DNA of 13,000 nucleotides, from assembly GCA_947311285.1 (NCBI GenBank), contig CAMZKS010000128.1, positions 1 through 13,000 on the forward strand, read 5' to 3'. The first letter of the stretch is position 1. Each line of letters begins with the position of its first letter. Positions 1-7,276 of the stretch are shown in pieces. The stretch comes from an uncultured bacterium (GTDB taxonomy: Bacteria; Patescibacteriota; Gracilibacteria; UBA4473). The notes below the pieces were generated by a model that saw only the letters and a list, made by a program, of their open reading frames with translations, had not been told where the DNA came from and made no database searches. A program made the translations under genes and the position numbers.

Positions 1-31
1 AAATAGCACGAGTTATAAATTTAAACTTTAT

Positions 32-1546
32 TCACAGAATTAGTAAACTCGCGCCCTCCATCTCATCTGGAATATCAATTTCTAGCAACTCGCAAATAGT
101 CGGGGCTACATCTGCCAAAGTTCCTTCTGTTTGTAATTCCGGCTCCGTCCCATCGGCTTTAATGAGCCTCAAGGGCACTACGTTTTTTGAATGCGTTGGA
201 CACGGTGTCGTGCCATCTTCCATAAACATCTGTTCACAATTACCGTGGTCAGCGGTAATAATTAAGTCATAGCCTTTCCCCAGAACCACAGGAATCAGTC
301 GCTGTAATTCACGTTCTAGCGTTTCTACCGCCATAATTGTCGCTGGAATATTGGCTGAGTGTCCCACCAAATCTCCATTCGCATAATTATGTACCACTAA
401 GTTGAAATCTCGGTTTTTTATTTTTGCTAAAGTTTTTGTCGTGTGCTCGGCCGCCGACATTTCGGGGGCATCAGCATAATTTGCCACTTTCGGACTGTTA
501 ACTAAAATACGCTCTTCACCTTCAAACAGTTTTTTTCGCTCTCCCGAAAAGAAAAAGGTTACATGGTTCACTTTGTCCGTTTCTGCGACTCTTAGCTGCG
601 TACCACCATTATCAGAAACTAATTGCCCTAAAGTATTTTTAATCGGTTCTGATGAGAGTGAGAATATGATATTAGCGCGATCATAATAGTTTCCAAAAAC
701 GCCAAAATTAGCCGGATTACACACAAACGAGCGCTTGAAGCCGTCAAAACTTTCATCACAAAATGCCGCCATAATTTGACGCATCCGATCGGTTCTAAAG
801 TTAAAGCAAGTCACCACATCATCTTTCTTAATTTGTCCTTTTTTATCAAGCAACTGCGGCGGCAAATAATAGTCTGACTCACTTCCTGATTCATAAAAAT
901 CCTCTAAAATATTTTCCCAATTTTTGTTACTAGCTTCGTGATTTTTATTCGTTAGAACTGAATACTCATCTCCAGTTCGATCCCAATTAGTATCACGATC
1001 CATGCCATAAAATCGTCCTCCGACGGAGGCAATTGTTCCTACTTCATGTTTCTCAATAGTCTCTAAGTACGTTTTAGCGGTTCGCTCTGGCACGTCTCGA
1101 CCATCAATCATTGGGTGTACATAAACTTCCGGAATTTTAAATTTCTTGGCCATTTTTCCCAGTCCAAATAGATGCGGCAAAAAACTGTGTATCCCGCCAT
1201 CACTGGCTAAACCTAAAAAATGAATACGTCCATTATTTTGCGCTTTCGTAAATAAGGCTTTCAAATTTTCTTTTTCAAAGAACGTTCCCGCCTCTATTTC
1301 GTCGTTAATTTTAGTCAAAATATGTTTTACCGGACGCCCAGAACCAATCGTAACATGTCCGACTTCAGAGCCTCCCATTTGAAATTCCGGCAATCCCACG
1401 CTGTGACCATGCGCTTTAAGTTGTGCTATTTTATTCGCTGGCAATAATTGATCTAAAAAAGGTGTTTTAGCAAGAGAAATAGCATTCCCTTTTCCTTCTG
1501 GTGCTAAACCAAATCCGTCTAAAATAACGAGGTAAACTTTTTTCAT
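32..1546 (-). CDS. gpmI: 2,3-bisphosphoglycerate-independent phosphoglycerate mutase
   Basis: Interconverts 3- and 2-phosphoglycerate in glycolysis and gluconeogenesis; cytosolic, alkaline-phosphatase superfamily, Mn-dependent. The 504-residue product has the normal family length. Visible motifs are the metal-binding LDGFG with Asp10, the catalytic-serine motif GGSEVGH with Ser60 (the family more often has GNSEVGH), DGRDVP, the FNFRTDR segment, HVTFFF, and the C-terminal metal site ITADHGN followed by a conserved THS. I chose the ATG at 1544-1546; an in-frame TTG lies directly before it and is a less likely start. No Shine-Dalgarno is present, but TACAAT (minus strand, 1554-1559) sits 7 nt upstream and looks like a -10 box for a leaderless or near-leaderless message. 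The gene ends in TGA at a position that matches the usual end of the family. It is divergent from the pilin-like gene. Confidence 0.97.
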   Translation of the reverse strand: MKKVYLVILDGFGLAPEGKGNAISLAKTPFLDQLLPANKIAQLKAHGHSVGLPEFQMGGSEVGHVTIGSGRPVKHILTKINDEIEAGTFFEKENLKALFTKAQNNGRIHFLGLASDGGIHSFLPHLFGLGKMAKKFKIPEVYVHPMIDGRDVPERTAKTYLETIEKHEVGTIASVGGRFYGMDRDTNWDRTGDEYSVLTNKNHEASNKNWENILEDFYESGSESDYYLPPQLLDKKGQIKKDDVVTCFNFRTDRMRQIMAAFCDESFDGFKRSFVCNPANFGVFGNYYDRANIIFSLSSEPIKNTLGQLVSDNGGTQLRVAETDKVNHVTFFFSGERKKLFEGEERILVNSPKVANYADAPEMSAAEHTTKTLAKIKNRDFNLVVHNYANGDLVGHSANIPATIMAVETLERELQRLIPVVLGKGYDLIITADHGNCEQMFMEDGTTPCPTHSKNVVPLRLIKADGTEPELQTEGTLADVAPTICELLEIDIPDEMEGASLLIL

Positions 1547-1610
1547 CAAAAATATTGTAACGCTCTGTTGGTGTTCAAGCTAGAAAACTGATCGCTTATT
1601 TCATCAAATA

Positions 1611-2756
1611 ATGATAAAATGGACTCGTAACATGAAAACAAAAATAGAAGGTATTTCAATATTTATTGCCATGGGGACTTCCCTCTTGGTTTTAAGCTTG
1701 GCGTTTGCGACTCTTACTTCTATTGCCCGATCTATCGATCAAGCTTCAAATATTCAACGAAGTACTCAGTTATTTTTTGCTTCGGAATCTGGGGCTGAAG
1801 CCGCGTTTTTTCATCATAACTCACGAGGCGCTGGAGTTAATTTTATTGGCACCCATCCCACTCAGAGTATTGCTCACCCAAGCATAAATGCTACTACTAA
1901 TTGGACTATTGAAGGTCGTACTAGTCAGGTTGATAGTGCGCTTAACAACGATGCCACCATCGTTGATATCCTAAAAGAAGGACAAACCTACAAAGTACCA
2001 CTCCAGTGGGACAAATCCACTAATCCTGGGGAAAATCCACCGAGCATAAGTTCTACTCAATACGATTCACCTGATAATTCATACGATTCATTAGAAATTC
2101 GTTTTTTTCAAACACCAGCGGATATCCCCAGTTCACAAGCTCTTACTGATTTTGAGACTCGATATGGTTTTCAATCCGATGCCTTTGATCCGCTGAAAGG
2201 TTCGTTTGATTTTGGCGACAATGGTGATGAAGCCATTCTAATTGATTGGTCCATTACTCGAAAAAACAGTGTTCAAGGAGTACAGACCTTTATTCCAACG
2301 AACAACCAAGATTGTGCGGGATACATTTCTGGTGCTGGAGCTGGTTATATTTGTGAGGATGATATTAAGATGACCCCCTCTGGCGCGTTGAGAATTACAA
2401 CCAGCGACTCCTTGCCCGGCAAAGTTTTACCGGGTTCAAAAGACACTTCTCTTGATTATTTTTGGGACTGCCTTGCCGGCGCAGATAAGACAGTTTTGAT
2501 TGGTGAAACCTGTAGTGACTACCAACTAACTATTCGTTCTTTATTAAAGCTCAATGACACCGTTAGTGGTGCTAAAGTTCCGGGGATTCCGTTTCAATTA
2601 AAGCTCCAAGTTCCTGGTGCTATTCCAAAACACTTCCCCCTTAACACTTACACCGTAGTATCCGATGTAGAGTTAGAAGATTTTTCTCAACGCATCGAAA
2701 TAGAAATTCCAGAAAGAACTTCTATTGGGGCTTTCGATTACGTTATCTTCGATTAG
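1611..2756 (+). CDS. PilX/GspK-like prepilin-type minor pilin, otherwise unknown
   Basis: I do not recognise a precise family. The N-terminus has the architecture of a type IV prepilin: a short basic leader (MKTKIEG from the second Met) followed by a hydrophobic helix of about 25 residues (roughly residues 15-40) and then a polar stretch QSTQLFFASESGAEAA-like in character, typical of PilX or GspK minor pilins. Glu at position +5 of the mature protein is absent, as in GspK/PilX-type minor subunits rather than major pilins. The remaining 330 residues form an acidic, Ser/Thr/Asn-rich, presumably exported domain. It has four cysteines, Cys235, Cys248, Cys287 and Cys301, spaced as two possible disulfide pairs. 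Two starts are possible: ATG 1611, giving 381 residues, or ATG 1632, which leaves a more standard 7-residue leader. Neither has a good ribosome binding site. No other pilus gene is nearby. Other exported proteins with an N-terminal anchor could look similar. Confidence 0.6.
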   Translation: MIKWTRNMKTKIEGISIFIAMGTSLLVLSLAFATLTSIARSIDQASNIQRSTQLFFASESGAEAAFFHHNSRGAGVNFIGTHPTQSIAHPSINATTNWTIEGRTSQVDSALNNDATIVDILKEGQTYKVPLQWDKSTNPGENPPSISSTQYDSPDNSYDSLEIRFFQTPADIPSSQALTDFETRYGFQSDAFDPLKGSFDFGDNGDEAILIDWSITRKNSVQGVQTFIPTNNQDCAGYISGAGAGYICEDDIKMTPSGALRITTSDSLPGKVLPGSKDTSLDYFWDCLAGADKTVLIGETCSDYQLTIRSLLKLNDTVSGAKVPGIPFQLKLQVPGAIPKHFPLNTYTVVSDVELEDFSQRIEIEIPERTSIGAFDYVIFD

Positions 2757-2759
2757 TGT

Positions 2760-3491
2760 TTAGCTGATTTTAGTTCCAACATCTTCTCCACAGACTACTT
2801 TTAGAATATTCCCCGGTTCCATTAGCTTGAAAACCACTATCGGCATTTTGTTATCACGACACTGCGCAATCGCCGTAGCATCCATAACTTTTAAGCTTTT
2901 TTCTAAAACCTCATCAAACGTAACTTCACTGTAACGAGCCGCTGTTGCATCTTTTTTAGGGTCCGCATCATAAACCCCATCAACGTTAGTAGCCTTCAGC
3001 AATACGTCGCATTCAAGTTCTAACGATCGCAAGGCCGCTGCAGAATCTGTTGTAAAATAAGGATTCCCCGTACCAGCCGCACAAATCACAATTCGACTTT
3101 TTTCTAAATGACGCTCAGCTCGACGTCGAATATAACTTTCTGATACCGACGGAATATCAAGCGCAGAACAAACTCGCGTGTAAATACCACGCTTCTCTAA
3201 ATGAGCTTGCAGCGCCACTGAGTTCATAACCGTTCCTAGCATGCCAATGTAGTCCGAAGGCACACGATCAATTCCCGAGTCAGCGTTCTCACTTCCTCGC
3301 CAAATATTCCCAGCACCAATCACAATGGCAATCTCAACCCCTAACTGGTGAACGGCTTCTACTTCTCCACAAATTTGATCTAAGATTTTATAATCAATCC
3401 CAAACTCTTTTTTGCCCAACAAAGCTTCACCCGACAGTTTTAACAGAATACGTTTATATTGTGGTTTCATCGCCGCCGAGTGTAACCCCAT
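2760..3491 (-). CDS. pyrH: UMP kinase
   Basis: Phosphorylates UMP to UDP with ATP, the first committed step from UMP to the other pyrimidine nucleotides; cytosolic, hexameric, amino acid kinase fold. Diagnostic segments are KLSGEALLG near the N-terminus, GAGNIWRG (nucleotide/phosphate binding), DYIGMLGTVMNS, GTGNPYFTTDSAAALR, LLKATNVDGVYDADP and the C-terminal MDATAIAQCRDNKMPIVVF. Two starts compete. ATG 3491 gives 243 residues and has an AGAGGG Shine-Dalgarno 5 nt upstream. The internal ATG at 3470 gives 236 residues, begins MKPQYKRILLKLSG as most homologues do, and has no such site. I list the longer form because of the ribosome binding site. The gene lies tail-to-tail with the pilin-like gene (3 bp apart) and head-to-head with the helicase gene. 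Confidence 0.97.
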   Translation of the reverse strand: MGLHSAAMKPQYKRILLKLSGEALLGKKEFGIDYKILDQICGEVEAVHQLGVEIAIVIGAGNIWRGSENADSGIDRVPSDYIGMLGTVMNSVALQAHLEKRGIYTRVCSALDIPSVSESYIRRRAERHLEKSRIVICAAGTGNPYFTTDSAAALRSLELECDVLLKATNVDGVYDADPKKDATAARYSEVTFDEVLEKSLKVMDATAIAQCRDNKMPIVVFKLMEPGNILKVVCGEDVGTKIS

Positions 3492-3673
3492 ACGGTCCCT
3501 CTAGCAAGCATATTTAATTCAGAACGCCCGGCTTCCTTTCATAAATTTAATTTCAAAATCGAATTATTAAGTTCTTTTAAAATAAAAAACAAGAAAGTCA
3601 AAAAACTGGTTATTATCGCTTGCCATAAAGGCTTTTTCCTCTACGGTGTCGCTGAAGAAGTAAATAAATAATT
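3492..3673. other. Divergent intergenic region pyrH / DEAD-box helicase
   Basis: This 182 bp AT-rich spacer must hold the promoters of both divergent genes. I see no consensus -35/-10 pair that stands out on either strand. On the plus strand it contains a reading frame open from 3486 to a TAA at 3669-3671, two nt before the helicase ATG, but it lacks ATG, GTG or TTG. A 5' leader on the helicase mRNA is likely; cold-shock-type helicase genes often have one. No RNA family could be recognised. Confidence 0.4.
3497..3502 (-). promoter_or_regulatory. Shine-Dalgarno site of pyrH
   Basis: On the minus strand AGAGGG lies 5 nt before the ATG at 3491. It is the only convincing Shine-Dalgarno sequence before a gene in the window, and it favours the start seven codons upstream of the Met that aligns with typical PyrH N-termini. 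Confidence 0.6.
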
Positions 3674-5434
3674 ATGACTAAAACTTTCGCCGATCTAGGC
3701 TTGTCACAATCTGTTCTCGACGCCATTGCTAAAAAAGGCTTTGAAGAACCAACAGAAATTCAAGCAAAAACAATTCCACTGTTACTGGAATCTAAACAAG
3801 ATGTAATTGCTCAAGCCCAGACAGGAACGGGCAAAACCGCTACCTTTGGTTTAGTGTTTACCGACCGTTTAACGCCGGGTAAATCTAAAGCCCCTCAAGC
3901 TATTGTGCTCGCTCCAACCCGCGAGCTAGCCGTACAAGTAGCCGAAGAAATCAACTCGCTTAAAGGCGATAAGCCTTTGAAAATAGTACCAATTTATGGT
4001 GGACAATCTTGGAGTATGCAACAAAAACATTTACGAGGAGGGGTGGATATCGTCGTTGGAACCCCTGGTCGAGTACAAGAGCATTTAGATCGAGGAACAT
4101 TAAAATTGAATGAAGTAGGGTACTTTGTATTAGATGAAGCGGACGAAATGCTAAACATGGGTTTTGTTGAAGATATTGAAAAAATATTAGAGCACGTAAA
4201 CCCAGACCGGCAAGTCCTGCTATTTTCGGCGACAATGCCGAGCCGCATTGCAAATCTCGCTAAGAAGTACATGCGAAACGCAGTGATGATTAAAACCGAG
4301 AAAGATGGAATTGCGAATAACTCCGTTGATCAGATTTATTTTGAAGTTTTACAACGAGATAAATTTGAGGCTTTATGTCGAATTATTGATGTAGAAGATG
4401 ACTTTTATGGAATTATTTTCTGTCGTACTAAAGTCGAATGTGATCAGGTTAGTAAGCAATTAAGTGATCGTGGCTACAGTGCCGCGGCCATGCATGGCGA
4501 TGTCTCACAAGATTTACGAGAACGTATGCTACGCAGCTTTAAAAGAAAAACGACCGAAGTGCTAGTGGCAACTGACGTTGCAGCGCGAGGAATTGATGTA
4601 AATGATTTAACACACGTTATTAATTACAGCTTGCCACAAAATTCTGAAAGTTACGTTCACCGAATCGGACGAACGGGAAGAGCGGGCAAAAACGGTAAAG
4701 CCATCACGCTTATTACACCCGCTGAATTTAGAAAACTACGAAGTTTCGAATACGCGGCTAAAGCGGAAATCACCAAACAGATGATCCCAAATAGCAAAGA
4801 CATGGTGAAACTTAAAAAAGAAAAACTATTAAAAGAATTAGATGAAATTTGTGCCGATCAAGAAAGTTTGTCCACTTATGAAGAATTAGCGATTGAGCTA
4901 TTCGAAGAAAAAAACCCATTAACCATTATCGCTTCATTACTAAAACACCGCTTTGCTAAGGACTTAGACGAAAAAGCTTACCGGAATATTGCAGATACCC
5001 CTAAAGGAAGAAATACCCCCGTAGGAGGGCGAGCAAATACTCGGTCAACCTCTAGAGGCCCAGCCGAGGTTGGAACGACTCGATTGTTCTTAACCACTGG
5101 TCGTAAAGATGGAGCCAATCCGGGGAAAATTCTACACATGATTGATACCGAGTTTGGCGTTTCAGGTAATAACGTTGGTCGAATCGACATTATGGATTCA
5201 TACTCATTCATCTCGGTGCCCTTTAAAGAAGCGGAAATGATTCTTGAGTCTTTCAATGAAATCAAAAAGAAAGGTGGTTTCTCTACCGTTCGAGTTGAAA
5301 AGGCGAGCGAAGATAAGCACCCAGATCGTTATGCGAGCGGAAGACGTAGAAAATCAAGCAACCGTGGTGGCTACAAAGGGAAGCCTCGAACCGGCAACAA
5401 AGGTCCTGGTAACTACAAAGGCAAAAGAGACTAA
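3674..5434 (+). CDS. deaD: DEAD-box ATP-dependent RNA helicase (DeaD/CsdA type)
   Basis: ATP-dependent unwinding or remodelling of structured RNA, probably in ribosome assembly and RNA turnover; cytosolic. All superfamily 2 motifs are present: Q motif in the first 35 residues, Walker A AQTGTGKT (48-55), PTRELA, TPGR, DEAD (154-157), SAT (185-187), IIFCRT, ATDVAARGID and HRIGRTGR (329-336). A helical linker (about 360-460) leads to a DbpA-type RNA-binding domain (about 467-545, beginning GTTRLFLTTGRKDG), then a short Arg/Gly/Lys-rich basic tail to residue 586. This order matches DeaD/CsdA; DbpA itself is shorter and lacks such a tail, so DeaD is the better name, though bacterial DEAD-box paralogues are hard to separate by eye. 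The start is the ATG that leaves a normal Q-motif N-terminus; only GAAGAAG 13 nt upstream resembles a ribosome binding site. A tandem hairpin terminator follows. Confidence 0.92.
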   Translation: MTKTFADLGLSQSVLDAIAKKGFEEPTEIQAKTIPLLLESKQDVIAQAQTGTGKTATFGLVFTDRLTPGKSKAPQAIVLAPTRELAVQVAEEINSLKGDKPLKIVPIYGGQSWSMQQKHLRGGVDIVVGTPGRVQEHLDRGTLKLNEVGYFVLDEADEMLNMGFVEDIEKILEHVNPDRQVLLFSATMPSRIANLAKKYMRNAVMIKTEKDGIANNSVDQIYFEVLQRDKFEALCRIIDVEDDFYGIIFCRTKVECDQVSKQLSDRGYSAAAMHGDVSQDLRERMLRSFKRKTTEVLVATDVAARGIDVNDLTHVINYSLPQNSESYVHRIGRTGRAGKNGKAITLITPAEFRKLRSFEYAAKAEITKQMIPNSKDMVKLKKEKLLKELDEICADQESLSTYEELAIELFEEKNPLTIIASLLKHRFAKDLDEKAYRNIADTPKGRNTPVGGRANTRSTSRGPAEVGTTRLFLTTGRKDGANPGKILHMIDTEFGVSGNNVGRIDIMDSYSFISVPFKEAEMILESFNEIKKKGGFSTVRVEKASEDKHPDRYASGRRRKSSNRGGYKGKPRTGNKGPGNYKGKRD

Positions 5435-5457
5435 TACCTTCACCATTAAATTCACAG

Positions 5458-5477
5458 CTGAGGGTTTCAACCCTCAG
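5458..5477 (+). repeat. Inverted repeat (hairpin) after deaD
   Basis: CTGAGGGTT (5458-5466) and AACCCTCAG (5469-5477) are perfect 9-nt arms separated by only 2 nt, so the RNA would form a 7-8 bp stem with a 4-6 nt loop. It begins 23 nt after the deaD stop and lies just before the main terminator. There is no T-tract directly after it, so alone it is more likely a 3'-end stabilising stem or the first half of a tandem terminator. Confidence 0.65.
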
Positions 5478-5481
5478 TCAC

Positions 5482-5516
5482 AAAAAAAGACCGATTAAAT
5501 AAATCGGTCTTTTTTT
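5482..5516. terminator. Bidirectional intrinsic terminator between deaD and sulP
   Basis: An A7 run plus GACCGATT (5482-5496) pairs with AATCGGTC plus a T7 run (5502-5516) around a 5-nt loop. The GC core of the stem is flanked by A-tract and T-tract on either side, so it can act as a rho-independent terminator in both directions. It serves deaD from the left and the convergent SulP gene, whose stop is at 5542, from the right. Confidence 0.9.
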
Positions 5517-5541
5517 AATTTATGCCCTATTCGCCATTCTC

Positions 5542-7098
5542 TTATTCGCTCTTATATTCCTTATCAATCTTAACCGCTGCAATGTGTTCTGCATTCTCAA
5601 GCAGTGTTAAACAATTCGTTCCGGGTCGCACTATTCTAAAACACTTACCCGCTTCTTTATATTTAAGCGCTACTGAGTCAATAGCCTCAAGCGCTGAGAA
5701 GTCCGTAACTTTTGCATATTTTAAATCTAAAATAACTGACTTCGGATCATCATTAATCTTAAATAAATCCTTAAAATTAAGTACGGAACCAAAAAATAAA
5801 ATCCCATCTAAACGGTAAACCTTACAACCATCCTTACGAGTGAACGTCGTAAACTCTAAACGTTTCCCTTTCTCCCAAGCAAACATCACTGTCGACATCA
5901 ATACCCCAATAATAACCGCTGTTGCTAAGTCTAAAAACACCGTTGCAATACTTACCGCCGCAATCACAACGTAATCTTGCAGTGGTATTTTTTTACCATA
6001 TTTCAAGCTCTCCCATTTAAAGGTAGAAACCACCACAATAAACATAAGCCCAATTAAACTAGCTAGCGGAATAGCGTTTACCAATTCTCCACCAAACATA
6101 ATAAAGGCGAGTAACGCCATAGCCGCCACAAGCCCTGCAAAGCGAGTACGCCCGCCAGACTTAATATTAATAATAGATTGTCCAATCATCGCACACCCCC
6201 CCATACCGCCTGTAAACCCACTGGCAAGATTCGCAAAGCCTTGAGCAAAAAATTCTTTATCCATTTTTCCTTTTGTATCGGTCATATCATCTACCACTCG
6301 CAAAGTAAGGGCGGCCTCCGTAACCCCCACTAACGCCGCAATAAAGGCATAAGGAAAAATAATTTTTAGCATCTCCCAGTTAAGCCCCAATCCTGGCAGA
6401 TGAAAACCAGGCAGATCGCCTTCTAGTTTCATACCGGCAAAGTTCTCCACCGTAGTAAGATGATAAATCCCATATTTATCTAGCAACATGGCAATAATCG
6501 TAACCGTCGCAATTCCAACCAAACTAGAGGGTACGGCTTTAGTGATTCGTGGAAACCAAGCAATAATTGACATCGTAATAAGCACAAAAACCAACATAAT
6601 TCCCATATCTAGTGCCGGCAACCAGACTTCATGCACTGTTTCAATACCATTCACCAGTATCGTTTCTTTCGTTTTAAACTGCTCCCATTGGGCTAAAAAT
6701 ATTACCATGGCCAGTCCGTTCAAAAAACCAAGCACTACCGAATGCGGAATAATTGAAGTAAACTTACCCAGTTTTGTCGCTCCCATTAAGACCTGTAAAA
6801 TTCCCATTAATACCACCGTCGCAAATAAATACTCTAAACCATGAGCCGCAATAAGGGGCGCTAATACAATAGCAATCGCCGCAGTAGAGGCACTAATCAT
6901 ACCAGGTCTTCCGGTAAAAATAGCGGCCACAAAGGCCACTATTACCGCTGTTTGCAAACTTAATAAAGGACTCACTCCGGCCACAAAGGCAAAAGCAATC
7001 GCTTCAGGAATCAAAGCCAAGGCAACCGTAATACCGGATAAAGCGTCATTTTTAAAGTATTTTTTATTCTGATTGAAAGCCGTAATTAATTTGTCCAT
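5542..7098 (-). CDS. SulP-family inorganic anion transporter with STAS domain
   Basis: Membrane transporter of the SLC26/SulP family, which carries sulfate, bicarbonate or dicarboxylates, usually by proton or sodium symport. The 518-residue product has a polytopic hydrophobic region (about residues 17-410). It begins with the family's N-terminal segment LSGITVALALIPEAIAFA and carries the conserved GGMGGCAMIGQS stretch near residue 300 followed by SGGRTR. A C-terminal cytosolic STAS domain (about 422-512) contains KVTDFSALEAID. The substrate cannot be told from sequence; the GGCAMIGQS form is seen in YbaR-like and BicA-like members, so bicarbonate and sulfate are both possible. I chose the ATG at 7096-7098; an in-frame TTG at 7131 would add 11 residues, but TTGAAC there could instead be a -35 element. 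It stands alone, convergent with deaD across a shared terminator. Confidence 0.92.
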   Translation of the reverse strand: MDKLITAFNQNKKYFKNDALSGITVALALIPEAIAFAFVAGVSPLLSLQTAVIVAFVAAIFTGRPGMISASTAAIAIVLAPLIAAHGLEYLFATVVLMGILQVLMGATKLGKFTSIIPHSVVLGFLNGLAMVIFLAQWEQFKTKETILVNGIETVHEVWLPALDMGIMLVFVLITMSIIAWFPRITKAVPSSLVGIATVTIIAMLLDKYGIYHLTTVENFAGMKLEGDLPGFHLPGLGLNWEMLKIIFPYAFIAALVGVTEAALTLRVVDDMTDTKGKMDKEFFAQGFANLASGFTGGMGGCAMIGQSIINIKSGGRTRFAGLVAAMALLAFIMFGGELVNAIPLASLIGLMFIVVVSTFKWESLKYGKKIPLQDYVVIAAVSIATVFLDLATAVIIGVLMSTVMFAWEKGKRLEFTTFTRKDGCKVYRLDGILFFGSVLNFKDLFKINDDPKSVILDLKYAKVTDFSALEAIDSVALKYKEAGKCFRIVRPGTNCLTLLENAEHIAAVKIDKEYKSE

Positions 7099-7276
7099 TT
7101 GTTTAAAAAGAGCCCCTAGAATAAGGTTCAAAATCGAAACAAAACATAAGCCTAAAACCAGAAACGTAAAGACAAAGCCGGCTTATTGGGTCTCTTAATT
7201 ACGCGTCAAAACTTCTGAACGTTTTCTAAAAATTCTCGCTTGTCTGTTTGCCGTTCTATGACTATGTTAAATATCG
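7099..7276. other. Divergent intergenic region sulP / ywbE
   Basis: This spacer separates two divergent genes. It contains a perfect 10-bp palindrome AAGCCGGCTT (7175-7184) and a 7-bp inverted repeat, ATAAGCC (7146-7152) with GGCTTAT (7180-7186), that overlaps it. Either might be an operator, but neither matches a regulator I can name. A candidate ywbE promoter occupies the right end. No convincing small gene is seen. Confidence 0.4.
7240..7268 (+). promoter_or_regulatory. Candidate sigma-70 type promoter of ywbE
   Basis: TTGTCT (7240-7245) and TATGTT (7263-7268) are separated by exactly 17 nt. The -10 box ends 8 nt before the ATG at 7277, so transcription would begin at or almost at the start codon, giving a leaderless message; this fits the lack of a Shine-Dalgarno there. 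Such matches are common by chance in AT-rich DNA. Confidence 0.35.

Noticed and set aside
3597..3616. TATTAT near 3610 as a deaD -10 box
   Set aside because: The hexamer 17 nt upstream does not resemble a -35 element, and TANNNT matches are expected by chance in this AT-rich spacer.
5244..5498. 84-codon open frame overlapping the end of deaD in another frame
   Set aside because: It would read through both terminator hairpins and covers the DbpA domain and basic tail that are plainly coding in the deaD frame.
6488..6844. 118-codon plus-strand open frame opposite the SulP gene
   Set aside because: Antisense shadow of a transporter with clear family motifs; no recognisable domain.
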